Positions 9,275-17,011 of a stretch of 64,000 nucleotides of DNA are shown here, in pieces. This DNA is from Paraimprobicoccus trichonymphae (GTDB lineage Bacteria; Bacillota; Clostridia; Oscillospirales; Acutalibacteraceae). The notes beneath the pieces were generated by a model, which saw nothing but the letters and a program-made list of their open reading frames with translations, made no database searches and had not been told where the DNA came from. How positions within the stretch are numbered: the first letter of the stretch is position 1; each line of letters begins with the position of its first letter. Both the position numbers and the translations under genes were made by a program. The stretch is from NCBI GenBank assembly GCA_036322875.1, contig AP027925.1, forward strand, positions 992,001 through 1,056,000, in the 5' to 3' direction.

Positions 9275-9837
9275 ATGAAGTTAAAAAAAACAGTGAAGTT
9301 TTTGTCAATATTGTCAATGTGTGTGATTTTAAGTTTGGCGCTTAATGCGGGAAGTGGGGGTCAAGTCGGCCAAGTAGTGGTGATCGAACTATAACAATAG
9401 ACTCAAGCCATTTGGCAATCATTAATAGGGGACTTTCTAATAACACCCTAAAAGTTTTAGAAATTATTGATCGTAATGCTAAGTCTAGCCCAAAAGTTAG
9501 TGAATTGTTTAAAAAATATTCAGAAGCTAAGAATGGAATCTCAAAAAATAAATCATATAAAAATTTGGTACTTATATCAATTGTTTATTTATCGGTAAAA
9601 AACTCTTATGTTTGCGCTGATTTACTTGCATTATGGGATATAAACGGCGATAGTGCCAATAGAATAATTTTAGATATTAAAACTAAAGTGCAAAATTTAA
9701 AAGACGTTAAAGAAGAAAGTGAAGATCCTTCTAGTCAACGTGGACTTAGCCAACGTGATTTGATTATGATTGCTATCGCAAATCAAACTAGTAGTAATTG
9801 TATATTTAGTAATCATAAATATAGATATTATAAATAA
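9275..9837 (+). pseudogene. Frameshifted secreted protein, unknown function
   Basis: An ATG at 9275 opens a clear signal peptide (MKLKKTVKFLSILSMCVILSLA) and the frame stops at 9392. From just after a run of five G (9356-9360), another frame runs without a stop to 9837 (SSGDRTITIDSSHLAIINRG ...). A one- or two-base slip in the G run would join the two into one exported protein of about 187 residues. The mature part has no family I recognise. A TTG at 9412 could start a shorter cytoplasmic version but has no ribosome binding site. Either a decayed gene, a slip-controlled gene or a sequencing error. Confidence 0.5.
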
Positions 9838-9948
9838 TGTATAATATTAAATATGTCAGATATATTAGAACTTGAAGATATAAAAATCAAATGTGTCCTA
9901 ACACACTAAAATTTCCAATAATACTGGACACTTTCATGGTATTAAATT

Positions 9949-10190
9949 TTATTCATTACTTATTTTATATAACTCGTGAGGAACAATATCTTGACCATCG
10001 GCCCATTCTATCCCATAACCATCCGAAGTAATATGGACAGTTCTAAAATAAGATTTTCAGCCAATTTTCCATACAAATTACCAACTATATACAGTAAGAC
10101 ATTAAAAAATTTTGTTTTTCCCGTTTCGTAAAAAAATTTTAGATTATACTTCTCTATAGGCACAACTTCAATTATTTTTGGTTGTAGCAT
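9949..10190 (-). pseudogene. Frameshifted DUF2442 protein
   Basis: An ATG at 10190 with a GGAGGGG site opens MLQPKIIEVVPIEKYNLKFFYETG, the usual DUF2442 start. After about 60 codons the frame fails. In another frame the expected ending follows: TVHITSDGYGIEWADGQDIVPHELY, up to a stop at 9949-9951. DUF2442 proteins usually pair with DUF4160 proteins in small two-gene units often regarded as toxin-antitoxin-like. The partner remnant is directly upstream. Confidence 0.65.
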
Positions 10191-10236
10191 TCAATTCTTC
10201 CCCTCCGTTTTTTTATTTCAGTGGATCAATTTTAAA

Positions 10237-10440
10237 ATACTGTTCCCCCCATTGAAAGTAATTTCATTTTTTATTTTGGAATTTCACCTTCAATAACATT
10301 ACCGTCAAAATCTAAGACCACTTCATCGTCTAAATACTTGGCATGAAGATGTGGGGCATATGGTGCCTTTCTGTGTTTTCTTTACATTCATATGATAATT
10401 TCATAAAACAAGGACAAATAGGCAAAATAATCATCACCTT
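10237..10440 (-). pseudogene. Heavily frameshifted DUF4160 protein
   Basis: Minus-strand frames give, in order, ENTERHHMPH, then LHAKYLDDEVVLDFDGNVIE and GEIPK, then a stop at 10271-10273 followed by KMKLLS. This is the DUF4160 core (a small protein with conserved HxPHxHA) spread over at least two frames and interrupted by stops. With the DUF2442 gene it forms a dead two-gene unit at the left flank of the prophage. Confidence 0.55.
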
Positions 10441-10561
10441 CAAAATGACTTGGTACGAGTGACCATAAGGGACACGAAAGAAAGTTAGTAAAAACGCGGA
10501 TTACGGACGACTTCAATGTTTACAAATAGTACCATATCCAAAAAAATATTACCACAACAAG

Positions 10562-10590
10562 TCACGAAAGTCAATTTTCGTGATTTTTTT
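10562..10590 (+). terminator. Rho-independent terminator at the left prophage edge
   Basis: An 8-bp stem TCACGAAA/TTTCGTGA (10562-10569 and 10576-10583) is followed by seven T. It probably closed an early phage gene that is now deleted. Confidence 0.6.
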
Positions 10591-10623
10591 ATTTTCAAAA
10601 TTAAATTTATGGAGTGAAAAATA

Positions 10624-10743
10624 TTGCAAAGATTAACGTTTGATGAAGCAAGACATATTTATTATGTCGATGGTCTCGCAATACCGTCAGTAACGCAAAT
10701 CATGAAACCGTTAAATTACAGCATTTATACTTGTGGATATTAA
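10624..10743 (+). pseudogene. N-terminal stub of a phage PD-(D/E)XK-type nuclease
   Basis: A TTG start with a GGAGTG site opens LQRLTFDEARHIYYVDG, then IPSVTQIMKPLN, the usual first 30 residues of phage RecB/Cas4-like exonucleases. The frame then runs into unrelated sequence and stops at 10741-10743, about where the RinA-like frame begins. This is most simply the scar of a deletion that removed the phage early and replication region. Confidence 0.5.
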
Positions 10744-10978
10744 AGATTCTATAAGCCAAAGTTTAGAAAAATATGCTTCCGAATTTAAACGACTTAACGA
10801 TTTCATATTAAACGTAGAAGACAGTGAAATAAGGTTGATTCTAAAATACAGGTATGTTGACGGATTAAGCTGGAGAAAAATTGCCGATAAAATGGGAGAA
10901 AGCGGAAAATTCAGTGAAGAATATCCACGAAGACGACACAATTCTTTTTTTAAAAAGTTGACGAAAATGTTGGAATAG
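10733..10978 (+). CDS. RinA/DUF1492-like phage late-gene activator, N-terminally truncated
   Basis: The 81-residue product keeps the family's helical part (LEKYASEFKRLNDFI, EIRLILKYRYVDGLSWRKIADKMG) and a C-terminal helix. These proteins have a sigma region 4-like DNA-binding fold and turn on packaging and structural genes in Firmicutes phages. The upstream part appears lost at the deletion joint; the GTG at 10733 has no convincing ribosome binding site. A terminator follows about 75 bases later. Activity is doubtful. Confidence 0.5.
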   Translation: MDIKDSISQSLEKYASEFKRLNDFILNVEDSEIRLILKYRYVDGLSWRKIADKMGESGKFSEEYPRRRHNSFFKKLTKMLE

Positions 10979-11052
10979 TTGGAGCGATATATGATATAAT
11001 ATATAATGGGAGAATAATTTTTAGTCTCCTAATTTAAATTAAACAATTGTAG

Positions 11053-11076
11053 CCAACGGGAAACCGTTGGTTTTTT
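11053..11076 (+). terminator. Rho-independent terminator
   Basis: A perfect 7-bp stem CCAACGG/CCGTTGG closes a GAAA tetraloop and is followed by six T (11071-11076). It separates the RinA-like remnant from the sigma factor gene. Confidence 0.8.
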
Positions 11077-11133
11077 CATGCTCATTTTTAAGTTTAAAAA
11101 ATCGGAATGTATCAAAGAGGGTGGTAGACAGAA

Positions 11134-11796
11134 ATGTTTAGAGGGCGGAAATCAAATTTAAATTTGTCAGAAGAAATGTTGCATCTACCGACGAAAGTAC
11201 TCAACCAAGAGGAAGAAACGGAAATCGTGAACAAAATACTGGAAGGCGATGAAAATGCAAGAAAAACATTAATTATGCACAACTTAAAGTTTGTAGTATA
11301 TATTTTGAAAGAGCTGGATTTGCTTGACGATGATTTATTATCTGTTGGAACATTCGGGCTAATAAAGGCTGCTAACAGTTTTAATCCAAGTAAACATGTA
11401 AAATTTGCAACATACGCCTCGAAATGTATAAAGAACGAAATTTTTTTACAGTTGAGGAAAAACGAAAAATTTAAAAATGATGTTTCTATGTACAATTTGA
11501 TAAAGAATGGCAAGAATATTTTAATATTGGATCTAATTGACGATGAAACGGCAGAAGAACCGTTTTTTAATTTGGATTCAGAGTATGAAAAAAATTTTCT
11601 ATTACAAAAAGCATTAAAAATGTTGACACAATCAGAAATAGGCGTAATAGCGCAGTTATATGGGCTATTTGGAAACAAAAGAAAAACTCAGGTCGAGCTT
11701 TCAAGAGTACTAGGAATCACACAAAGTTATATTTCCAGAGTTGAGAGCAAGGCAATCAGAAAATTAAGGAAATTTTTTGAAGATGATGATTATTGA
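11134..11796 (+). CDS. Sigma-70 family factor, SigK/SigE-like
   Basis: The 220-residue product has region 2 (DLLSVGTFGLIKAANSFNPS, FATYASKCIKNEI, the core-binding and -10 recognition helices) and region 4 (TQVELSRVLGITQSYISRVE, the -35 helix-turn-helix). It is closest in look to sporulation factors SigE/SigK. Its place just before HNH and packaging genes, overlapping the HNH frame, indicates a phage-borne factor, probably for late transcription. Capture of a host sporulation gene cannot be excluded. The ATG at 11134 follows an AGAGGGTGG site. Confidence 0.8.
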   Translation: MFRGRKSNLNLSEEMLHLPTKVLNQEEETEIVNKILEGDENARKTLIMHNLKFVVYILKELDLLDDDLLSVGTFGLIKAANSFNPSKHVKFATYASKCIKNEIFLQLRKNEKFKNDVSMYNLIKNGKNILILDLIDDETAEEPFFNLDSEYEKNFLLQKALKMLTQSEIGVIAQLYGLFGNKRKTQVELSRVLGITQSYISRVESKAIRKLRKFFEDDDY

Positions 11797-12184
11797 GAAA
11801 TCTTGTAAGTATTGTGGTCGGATTCACAAAGAGGGATATGTGTGTGGAAAAAAGCCCACCGTAAAGAAAAAGAATACCGAAATAGTAAAGTTTAGAAATA
11901 GCCCTAAGTGGCAGAAGAAACGAGTTCAAATAAAAGAACGTGACAGGTACTTGTGTCAGATTTGTATGCGTGATTTATATGGAACTTACAGACAGTTCAA
12001 TCACAAACACATCGAGGTACATCACGCAATACCAATTGCAGAAGACAGCGATTTAAATTTAGATTCTGGTAACTTAATTACAGTCTGTAGAACGCACCAT
12101 AAGATGTGTGAAACAGGAGAGATTGAATATTCAGAAGTCAAGAAAATTATAGATGAACAAGAAGAAAAAGAGAAAATTATGTGA
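11777..12184 (+). CDS. Phage HNH endonuclease
   Basis: The 135-residue protein has zinc-binding cysteine pairs (CQIC at 60-63, C104, C111) around the HNH core. The core reads EVHHAIPIAED (His82/83), then NLITVCRTHHK with Asn99 and His107/108. HNH proteins of this type sit just before the terminase in HK97-like phages and assist DNA packaging or cos cleavage. The TTG at 11777 overlaps the sigma gene; an ATG at 11783 or 11786 is an equally good start. Confidence 0.9.
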   Translation: MKMMIIEKSCKYCGRIHKEGYVCGKKPTVKKKNTEIVKFRNSPKWQKKRVQIKERDRYLCQICMRDLYGTYRQFNHKHIEVHHAIPIAEDSDLNLDSGNLITVCRTHHKMCETGEIEYSEVKKIIDEQEEKEKIM

Positions 12185-12199
12185 AGCGTTGCAAAACGT

Positions 12200-12300
12200 T
12201 GACTTATAGCCCCCCAGGTATCTGAGCGAAATAAATTGAATGGCGAAAACACCGACGCCCCCATCATTTACACACAAAAAAAAAATTTCCGTGGTTTTTT
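12200..12300 (+). other. Putative cos-like region
   Basis: The gap between HNH and the next gene holds a CCCCCC run at about 12210, a second CCCCC run near 12258 and a run of ten A, in an otherwise gene-dense region. HK97-like phages of Firmicutes commonly have cos sites with such C-runs between HNH and terminase genes. This is positional inference; no cut site can be seen directly. Confidence 0.3.
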
Positions 12301-12318
12301 AGGAGATTAGAAAGGAAA

Positions 12319-12819
12319 ATGTTTATGAAAATAGAAAAAATTTCAATTAACGCGTTAAAACCTTATGAAAACAATGCTAAAGTTCACACTGAAAAGCAAA
12401 TCGGGCAAATAAAGAAGTCGATTCAAGAATTTGGGAATAATGACCCGATAGCAATTGACGAAAACAACGTAATTATTGAAGGTCATGGGCGCTATCAAGC
12501 GTTAAAAGAGTTAAATTACGAGGAAATAGACGTTATTAAGCTTATACATCTGACGAATGAGCAAAAAAAGGCTTATTCGCTTGTTCACAATAAGTTAACG
12601 ATGAACACCGGCTTTGATTTAGATAAAATTAACATCGAACTTGAAAATATAAAAAATATTGATATGAGCGAATTTGATTTTAACATAAATCTTGATTTTA
12701 GCTTTGGTGAAGACACGGAAGAAAACACAAAAAACGCCGAATTAGATACCGAAAATTTTGACGATGGGAGCTTTAAGCATGAATGCCCTCGCTGCAAATT
12801 CAAGTGGAACGATGAATAA
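12319..12819 (+). CDS. ParB-like nuclease-domain protein
   Basis: The 166-residue protein carries the ParB N-terminal fold with IIEGHGRYQALKEL (residues 52-65) and NKLTMN. It ends in a small zinc-ribbon-like CPRC tail near residue 156. Such proteins recur in phages directly beside DNA methyltransferases, as here, where the methylase overlaps its stop by 8 bases. They bind DNA and may nick it; the exact role in this phage is unknown. The start follows a TAGGAGATTAG site; M3 is an equally plausible start. Confidence 0.8.
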   Translation: MFMKIEKISINALKPYENNAKVHTEKQIGQIKKSIQEFGNNDPIAIDENNVIIEGHGRYQALKELNYEEIDVIKLIHLTNEQKKAYSLVHNKLTMNTGFDLDKINIELENIKNIDMSEFDFNINLDFSFGEDTEENTKNAELDTENFDDGSFKHECPRCKFKWNDE

Positions 12820-13798
12820 AGAATATATTTGGAATTTAGCAGACTTAAGAAGTATTGCTAAAAACGGACTAAAGGTTTTTTCTTGTTTTTCATGTGGTGG
12901 AGGCTCATGTATGGGTTATAAACTTGCAGGTTTTGAAGTAATCGGGAACAACGAAATTGATAAGAAAATCAATACAATGTACGTTAAAAATCATAAGCCA
13001 AAATATAACCTTAATTGTGACATTCGAGAAATGCTTAACATTAATTTGCCAGATGAACTTTATGATTTAGATATTTTGGACGGAAGCCCACCATGCTCAA
13101 CATTTTCAATGGCTGGAAGTCGAGAAAAAGCGTGGGGAGTGAAAAAGAAATTCTTGGAAGGGCAGAAATTGCAACGACTTGACGATTTATTTTTTCACTT
13201 TATAAATTTTGCCGAACGAATAAAGCCAAAAATGGTCGTGGCAGAGAACGTTAAAGGCTTAATTTTGGGCAAATCAAAAGGGTATGTAAATGAAATTATA
13301 AAAGCGTTTCAAAAAATTGGTTATCAGGTACAAATTTTCTTGTTAAACAGTAAATATATGGGCGTACCACAGGCACGGGAACGTGTTTTTTTTATTGCTC
13401 GAAGAAAAGACTTAAATTTATCTGATTTAAAGCTAATTTTTAATGAAAACCCAATAAAATACGGTGAATTTTCAGATACTAATTTTAAACCGATAAAAAG
13501 CACATCGAGAGCTTATGAATTGTGGAAACAACGAAACAAAACCGATAATGACTTAAGCAAAGCCAATGTAAGAACTGGAAATAAGAAAAGCAATTTTGGT
13601 ATGAAATTAATACACATCGATAAAGTTTGCCCGACAATCACCTCGAGTGGTTGTTTTTTAAGATTTGATGTGGCAGGCACTTTGAGTGATAAAGACTTCA
13701 TAACAGCACAAACATTTCCACAAGATTATGACTTTTGCGGTAGAAGCGTGCAATATGTCTGCGGAATGAGTGTGCCGCCAATTATGATGAAAAAATAG
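12812..13798 (+). CDS. DNA (cytosine-5) methyltransferase, C terminus lost by frameshift
   Basis: All core motifs are visible: FSCFSCGGGSCMGYKLAG (I), GSPPCSTFSMAG with catalytic Cys95 (IV), VAENVKG (VI), GVPQARERVFFIARR (VIII) and CGMSVPPIMM (X). The start is an ATG at 12812, overlapping the ParB-like gene; the longer frame from 12758 is not needed. The frame ends at a TAG right after a six-A run. Adding one A continues as IAEQIYKQILKE and stops before 13840, which is the normal end of such enzymes. So 12 or so residues are lost. It probably protects phage DNA from restriction or marks its own; the recognition site is unknown. Confidence 0.9.
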   Translation: MNKEYIWNLADLRSIAKNGLKVFSCFSCGGGSCMGYKLAGFEVIGNNEIDKKINTMYVKNHKPKYNLNCDIREMLNINLPDELYDLDILDGSPPCSTFSMAGSREKAWGVKKKFLEGQKLQRLDDLFFHFINFAERIKPKMVVAENVKGLILGKSKGYVNEIIKAFQKIGYQVQIFLLNSKYMGVPQARERVFFIARRKDLNLSDLKLIFNENPIKYGEFSDTNFKPIKSTSRAYELWKQRNKTDNDLSKANVRTGNKKSNFGMKLIHIDKVCPTITSSGCFLRFDVAGTLSDKDFITAQTFPQDYDFCGRSVQYVCGMSVPPIMMKK

Positions 13799-13839
13799 CC
13801 GAACAGATTTATAAACAAATTTTAAAAGAGTGAAAAATA

Positions 13840-14076
13840 TTGGATATTACTTGGTTTTTAACAATTATTTCGCTGGTTGGAACAGTTTTCAACGTAAACA
13901 AAAATATAGCTTGTTTCTATATATGGTTTTTCGGTGACATATTTTGGTTAAGTTTAGATATTTACAACAAAACGTACGGCAGAGCGTTTTTGGATTTAGT
14001 TCAATTGGCAATGGCAATCTGGGGCATTATTTCGTGGAAAGGAGTGAAAAAACATGAAAAAATCGACATTAAATGA
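13840..14076 (+). CDS. Small PnuC-like phage membrane protein
   Basis: The 78-residue product has two to three membrane helices rich in Trp and Phe (TWFLTIISLVGTVFN, FYIWFFGDIFWL, LAMAIWGIISW). It resembles the short PnuC/nicotinamide-riboside-transporter-like proteins found in many phage genomes. Its start is a TTG after a GAGTG site, and it overlaps terS by 23 bases. A transport function is not proven for these short versions. Confidence 0.6.
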   Translation: MDITWFLTIISLVGTVFNVNKNIACFYIWFFGDIFWLSLDIYNKTYGRAFLDLVQLAMAIWGIISWKGVKKHEKIDIK

Positions 14077-14410
14077 CCAAGCACAAGAAATTTTAAGAAT
14101 TGCCGAAAAGCACGGAGTCGAACAAAATTTCTTTTTTATAACGACATTTAAGCGATATAACGTACAAATTGGCATTTTAAGTGACTTAGAAAAAATAATT
14201 CAAGACGAAGGAACTTTGGTCACAAAAGAATACATTAAAGGCAGTAAAAACGTGTATTCTCACCCTGCAATTACCGATTATAACAAAACCACAGATAGCG
14301 CAAATAAGACGGTTTCAACATTAATTCGAATTATAGCCACACTTAGAAATAAGTACGAAGATGGCGAAGAAGACCCATTATTGACAATATTAAACGGAGG
14401 CGGTATTTGA
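14054..14410 (+). CDS. Phage terminase small subunit (P27 family)
   Basis: The 118-residue helical protein lies directly before terL and follows the P27-family pattern: LNDQAQEILRIAEKHG, then HPAITDYNKTTDSANKTVSTLI, with a short acidic C-terminal part. It recognises the packaging start on phage DNA and regulates the large subunit. The ATG at 14054 has an AAAGGAGTG site. terL starts 2 bases after its stop. Confidence 0.8.
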   Translation: MKKSTLNDQAQEILRIAEKHGVEQNFFFITTFKRYNVQIGILSDLEKIIQDEGTLVTKEYIKGSKNVYSHPAITDYNKTTDSANKTVSTLIRIIATLRNKYEDGEEDPLLTILNGGGI

Positions 14411-14411
14411 T

Positions 14412-16079
14412 GTGGTTGAAGTATATGCGTATAAAGTCGTAAACAATGAAATCCCAGCGCCAAAATATGTAAAAAAACAGTGCGAAGAATTCATAAAAAT
14501 CTATGAAAATAAGTCAGAAAAATATTTTGTTGACTTTGAAAAACTGAAAAAGATTGAATCGATATTAAAAATTTTAATAATGCCGAGAGGCTTGAAAGCG
14601 GGTAACAGTATCTATGCTTGTAGTTGTGGCTATCAGTGGCTATTTTATGTATCTATCTTATGTGTTGTCTATCGAGATAACCCGAATAAAAGGCGATACG
14701 AAACAGCGATTTTAGAGGTTGGAAGAAAAAACTTTAAGACTTTTACGATTGCGACGATTTTTGTGTTGTTATTTTTGTTAGAGCCAAAATTTAGCAAATT
14801 TTATTCGGTTGCACCCGATGGGGCATTATCACGCGAAGTAAAAACCGCAATCGAGGAAATTTTGAAATCAAGTCCACTGATTTTTTACCGAAATGAAGTA
14901 CCGAGATTTAAAATTTTACGTGATTATATAAAATGTAATCTTAACGAAAACAAGTATTTTCCACTAAATTATTCTAATTCCAAAATGGACGGAAAATTGA
15001 CGAATGTTTTTTTGGCTGATGAGGTTGGAGCTTTGCCAAACAGTTACGCAATCGAATCTATGCGTTCGGGGCAACTAAATATTTTAAACAAGCTGGGTTG
15101 TGTGATTTCCACAAAATACCCCACTGTTAATAATCCGTTTGAAGATGAGGTGAATTATGCTAAACAAGTTCTTGACGGCGTTCAAAAAGATGAAACCGTG
15201 TTTGCACTTCTTTATGAACCCGATGATACTGAGAATTGGACAACAAAAGACGAAATTTTACAACATGCGAATCCAGTTGCTTTGGAAATCCCCGAAATCT
15301 GGGAAGATTTATTAAAAAAACGAGCCAGAGCACTGGTTCAAGAAAACTCGAGAGAGAACTTTTTAACAAAACATTGCAATATCATATATCAAGGTGCCGG
15401 AACAGAGAGTTTTATTGATATTAAATATTTATTAGGTTGTCGCGTTAATAAAATTGATTGGACGGGTCGAGAAGTTTATTTGGGTGTTGATTTGTCTATG
15501 AGTTCAGACAATACGGCTGTTGCGATGGTCTCCGAAGAAGAAGGTAAAATTCTTGCTGATGTATTTTGTTTTATCCCAGAGGGTAGAATCGAGGAAAAAA
15601 GCCAAATTGAGAAACTAAATTATCGGCGTTTTATCGACAACAAAAAATGCGTTGCGTGTGGAAATAAAACCATTGATTATGGCGTAGTTGAGGATTTTGT
15701 TTTGAGTTTAGAGACAGAATATGGTATAATAATTAAGGCGATTGGGTTTGACCGCTATAATTGCATGAGTTCCGCTCAAAAGTGGAATAAACTGTATAAT
15801 ACGGTTGAAATAAGGCAACATTCGGACACACTTCACCCGCCGACCAAGTTATTAACCGAAAAAATCACAAATGGAGAGTTTGAATATGAAAAGAACATGC
15901 TACTTGAAGTCAATTTTGAGAATGCTAAATGCACGTATGACACCAATATGAACCGTTATGTCACGAAAAAGAAGTCAAGCGGCAAGGTCGATATGGTTGT
16001 TGCTTTGATAAATGCGGTTTATCTGTTGCAGCAAGATATTATTTTCGAGGACAGAAACTTTGTTTTCCAAATAATCTAG
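14412..16079 (+). CDS. Phage terminase large subunit (HK97/Terminase_1 type)
   Basis: The 555-residue protein has the packaging ATPase with a Walker-A-like EVGRKNFKT (102-110) and Walker B VFLADEVGAL (199-208). The nuclease domain opens with YLGVDLSMSSDNTAV. It cuts and pumps phage DNA into the prohead. The GTG start at 14412 follows the terS stop; an overlapping ATG at 14410 is out of frame. Length and motifs look complete. Confidence 0.93.
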   Translation: MVEVYAYKVVNNEIPAPKYVKKQCEEFIKIYENKSEKYFVDFEKLKKIESILKILIMPRGLKAGNSIYACSCGYQWLFYVSILCVVYRDNPNKRRYETAILEVGRKNFKTFTIATIFVLLFLLEPKFSKFYSVAPDGALSREVKTAIEEILKSSPLIFYRNEVPRFKILRDYIKCNLNENKYFPLNYSNSKMDGKLTNVFLADEVGALPNSYAIESMRSGQLNILNKLGCVISTKYPTVNNPFEDEVNYAKQVLDGVQKDETVFALLYEPDDTENWTTKDEILQHANPVALEIPEIWEDLLKKRARALVQENSRENFLTKHCNIIYQGAGTESFIDIKYLLGCRVNKIDWTGREVYLGVDLSMSSDNTAVAMVSEEEGKILADVFCFIPEGRIEEKSQIEKLNYRRFIDNKKCVACGNKTIDYGVVEDFVLSLETEYGIIIKAIGFDRYNCMSSAQKWNKLYNTVEIRQHSDTLHPPTKLLTEKITNGEFEYEKNMLLEVNFENAKCTYDTNMNRYVTKKKSSGKVDMVVALINAVYLLQQDIIFEDRNFVFQII

Positions 16080-16101
16080 CGAAAATCTAGGATTAATTTA
16101 G

Positions 16102-16130
16102 TTTACTTTTTCTCGGTTTTGTGGTATAAT
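16102..16130 (+). promoter_or_regulatory. Promoter of the VbhA/Fic module
   Basis: TTTACT (16102-16107) and TATAAT (16125-16130) with a 17-base spacer lie 23 bases after the terL stop. A GGAGG site follows at 16141-16145. The module therefore seems able to be expressed from the silent prophage. Confidence 0.7.
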
Positions 16131-16153
16131 ATAAATATAAGGAGGTCGATAAA

Positions 16154-16327
16154 ATGGCTAATGTAGAAAAAATTATTGATAAAGTTAATGCTACCATGTC
16201 AATCGAGGGAATGCCGTTAACCATTGAAGATAGACACAGAATAAAAGAAGTTTTAACTGATAAAATTTCTTTGGAAGAAATGGTAAAAAGACTTGTTTTA
16301 AAACATACTGTAAAAGTTGGTGGCTAA
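16154..16327 (+). CDS. VbhA-type antitoxin of the Fic pair
   Basis: A 57-residue helical protein with a GGAGG site 9 bases before its ATG. It contains TMSIEG (residues 15-20), which fits the inhibitory (S/T)xxxE(G/N) motif whose Glu blocks ATP in Fic enzymes, followed by PLTIEDRHRIKEVL, typical of antitoxin VbhA domains. Its last 11 bases overlap the fic frame, the usual arrangement for translational coupling. Product and partner fit class I Fic toxin-antitoxin modules. Confidence 0.75.
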   Translation: MANVEKIIDKVNATMSIEGMPLTIEDRHRIKEVLTDKISLEEMVKRLVLKHTVKVGG

Positions 16328-16925
16328 TATAAATAATTATTACGAATTTGAATTTGATAGTTTTTATTGTTATCCTAATACAAATGTTTTAAAAAATAAA
16401 TTAAATGTACAAGATGAAGTAAAACTCAATGTTGCAGAACGAGAAATTACATCGGTGAAAATTTCAGTTTTAGAAAAAAATATAATTCGAGGTAATTTTG
16501 ATTTAAAGCATCTAAAAGACATTCATAAAAATATATTTTGCGACATTTATGACTGGGCTGGTCAGATAAGGACAGTTAATATAATAAAAGGAAATATGTT
16601 TTGTAATTGTATGTATATAAATGTCTGTGCTGATGAACTTTTCAAAAAATTAAAGTCTGAAAATTATTTAAGAAAATTACCTTTTAACGAATTACCTGAT
16701 AAGTTAGCGTTTTATTTTGGAGAAATAAATGCTTTGCACCCATTCAGAGAAGGTAACGGTAGGACGCAACGCTTATTTATTGAGTATTTAGCAAGAGAAT
16801 TGGGATATAGTATAAATTTCACAAAAATAACAGAAAAAGAAATGATAGATGCTAGTAATTTGGCGTTCATTGGCAAATACGATAGCATGACAAAAATTTT
16901 CAATAATGTTTTAGAAAAAAACTAA
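16317..16925 (+). CDS. Fic-domain AMP transferase toxin
   Basis: The 202-residue protein keeps the complete Fic motif HPFREGNGRTQR (141-152) with the catalytic His. It also has the DWAGQIRTVNI flap segment near residue 79 and IFCDIYDWAG helices, as in VbhT/Doc-like Fic proteins. Such enzymes transfer AMP to target proteins, for example gyrase ParE/GyrB in VbhT. It starts at a TTG at 16317 or a GTG at 16320, both inside the antitoxin end. It splits the terL-portal pair and is clearly a moron cargo with its own promoter and terminator. Confidence 0.88.
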   Translation: MVANINNYYEFEFDSFYCYPNTNVLKNKLNVQDEVKLNVAEREITSVKISVLEKNIIRGNFDLKHLKDIHKNIFCDIYDWAGQIRTVNIIKGNMFCNCMYINVCADELFKKLKSENYLRKLPFNELPDKLAFYFGEINALHPFREGNGRTQRLFIEYLARELGYSINFTKITEKEMIDASNLAFIGKYDSMTKIFNNVLEKN

Positions 16926-16951
16926 ATTTATTATCTTACTAACAAATTGGA

Positions 16952-16979
16952 CTCTGCTAAGAAATCAGCAGGGTTTTTT
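16952..16979 (+). terminator. Rho-independent terminator after fic
   Basis: Stem CTCTGCT/AGCAGGG (one G-T pair) with an 8-base loop, followed by six T at 16974-16979. It insulates the Fic module from the portal gene. Confidence 0.8.
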
Positions 16980-17011
16980 GTTGCAAATTTTTAATGATAG
17001 AGAGTGAAAGA

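Noticed and set aside
12758..12811. Longer N terminus of the cytosine methylase
   Set aside because: These codons overlap the zinc-ribbon end of the ParB-like gene; the ATG at 12812 overlaps its stop in the usual way and begins the conserved part.
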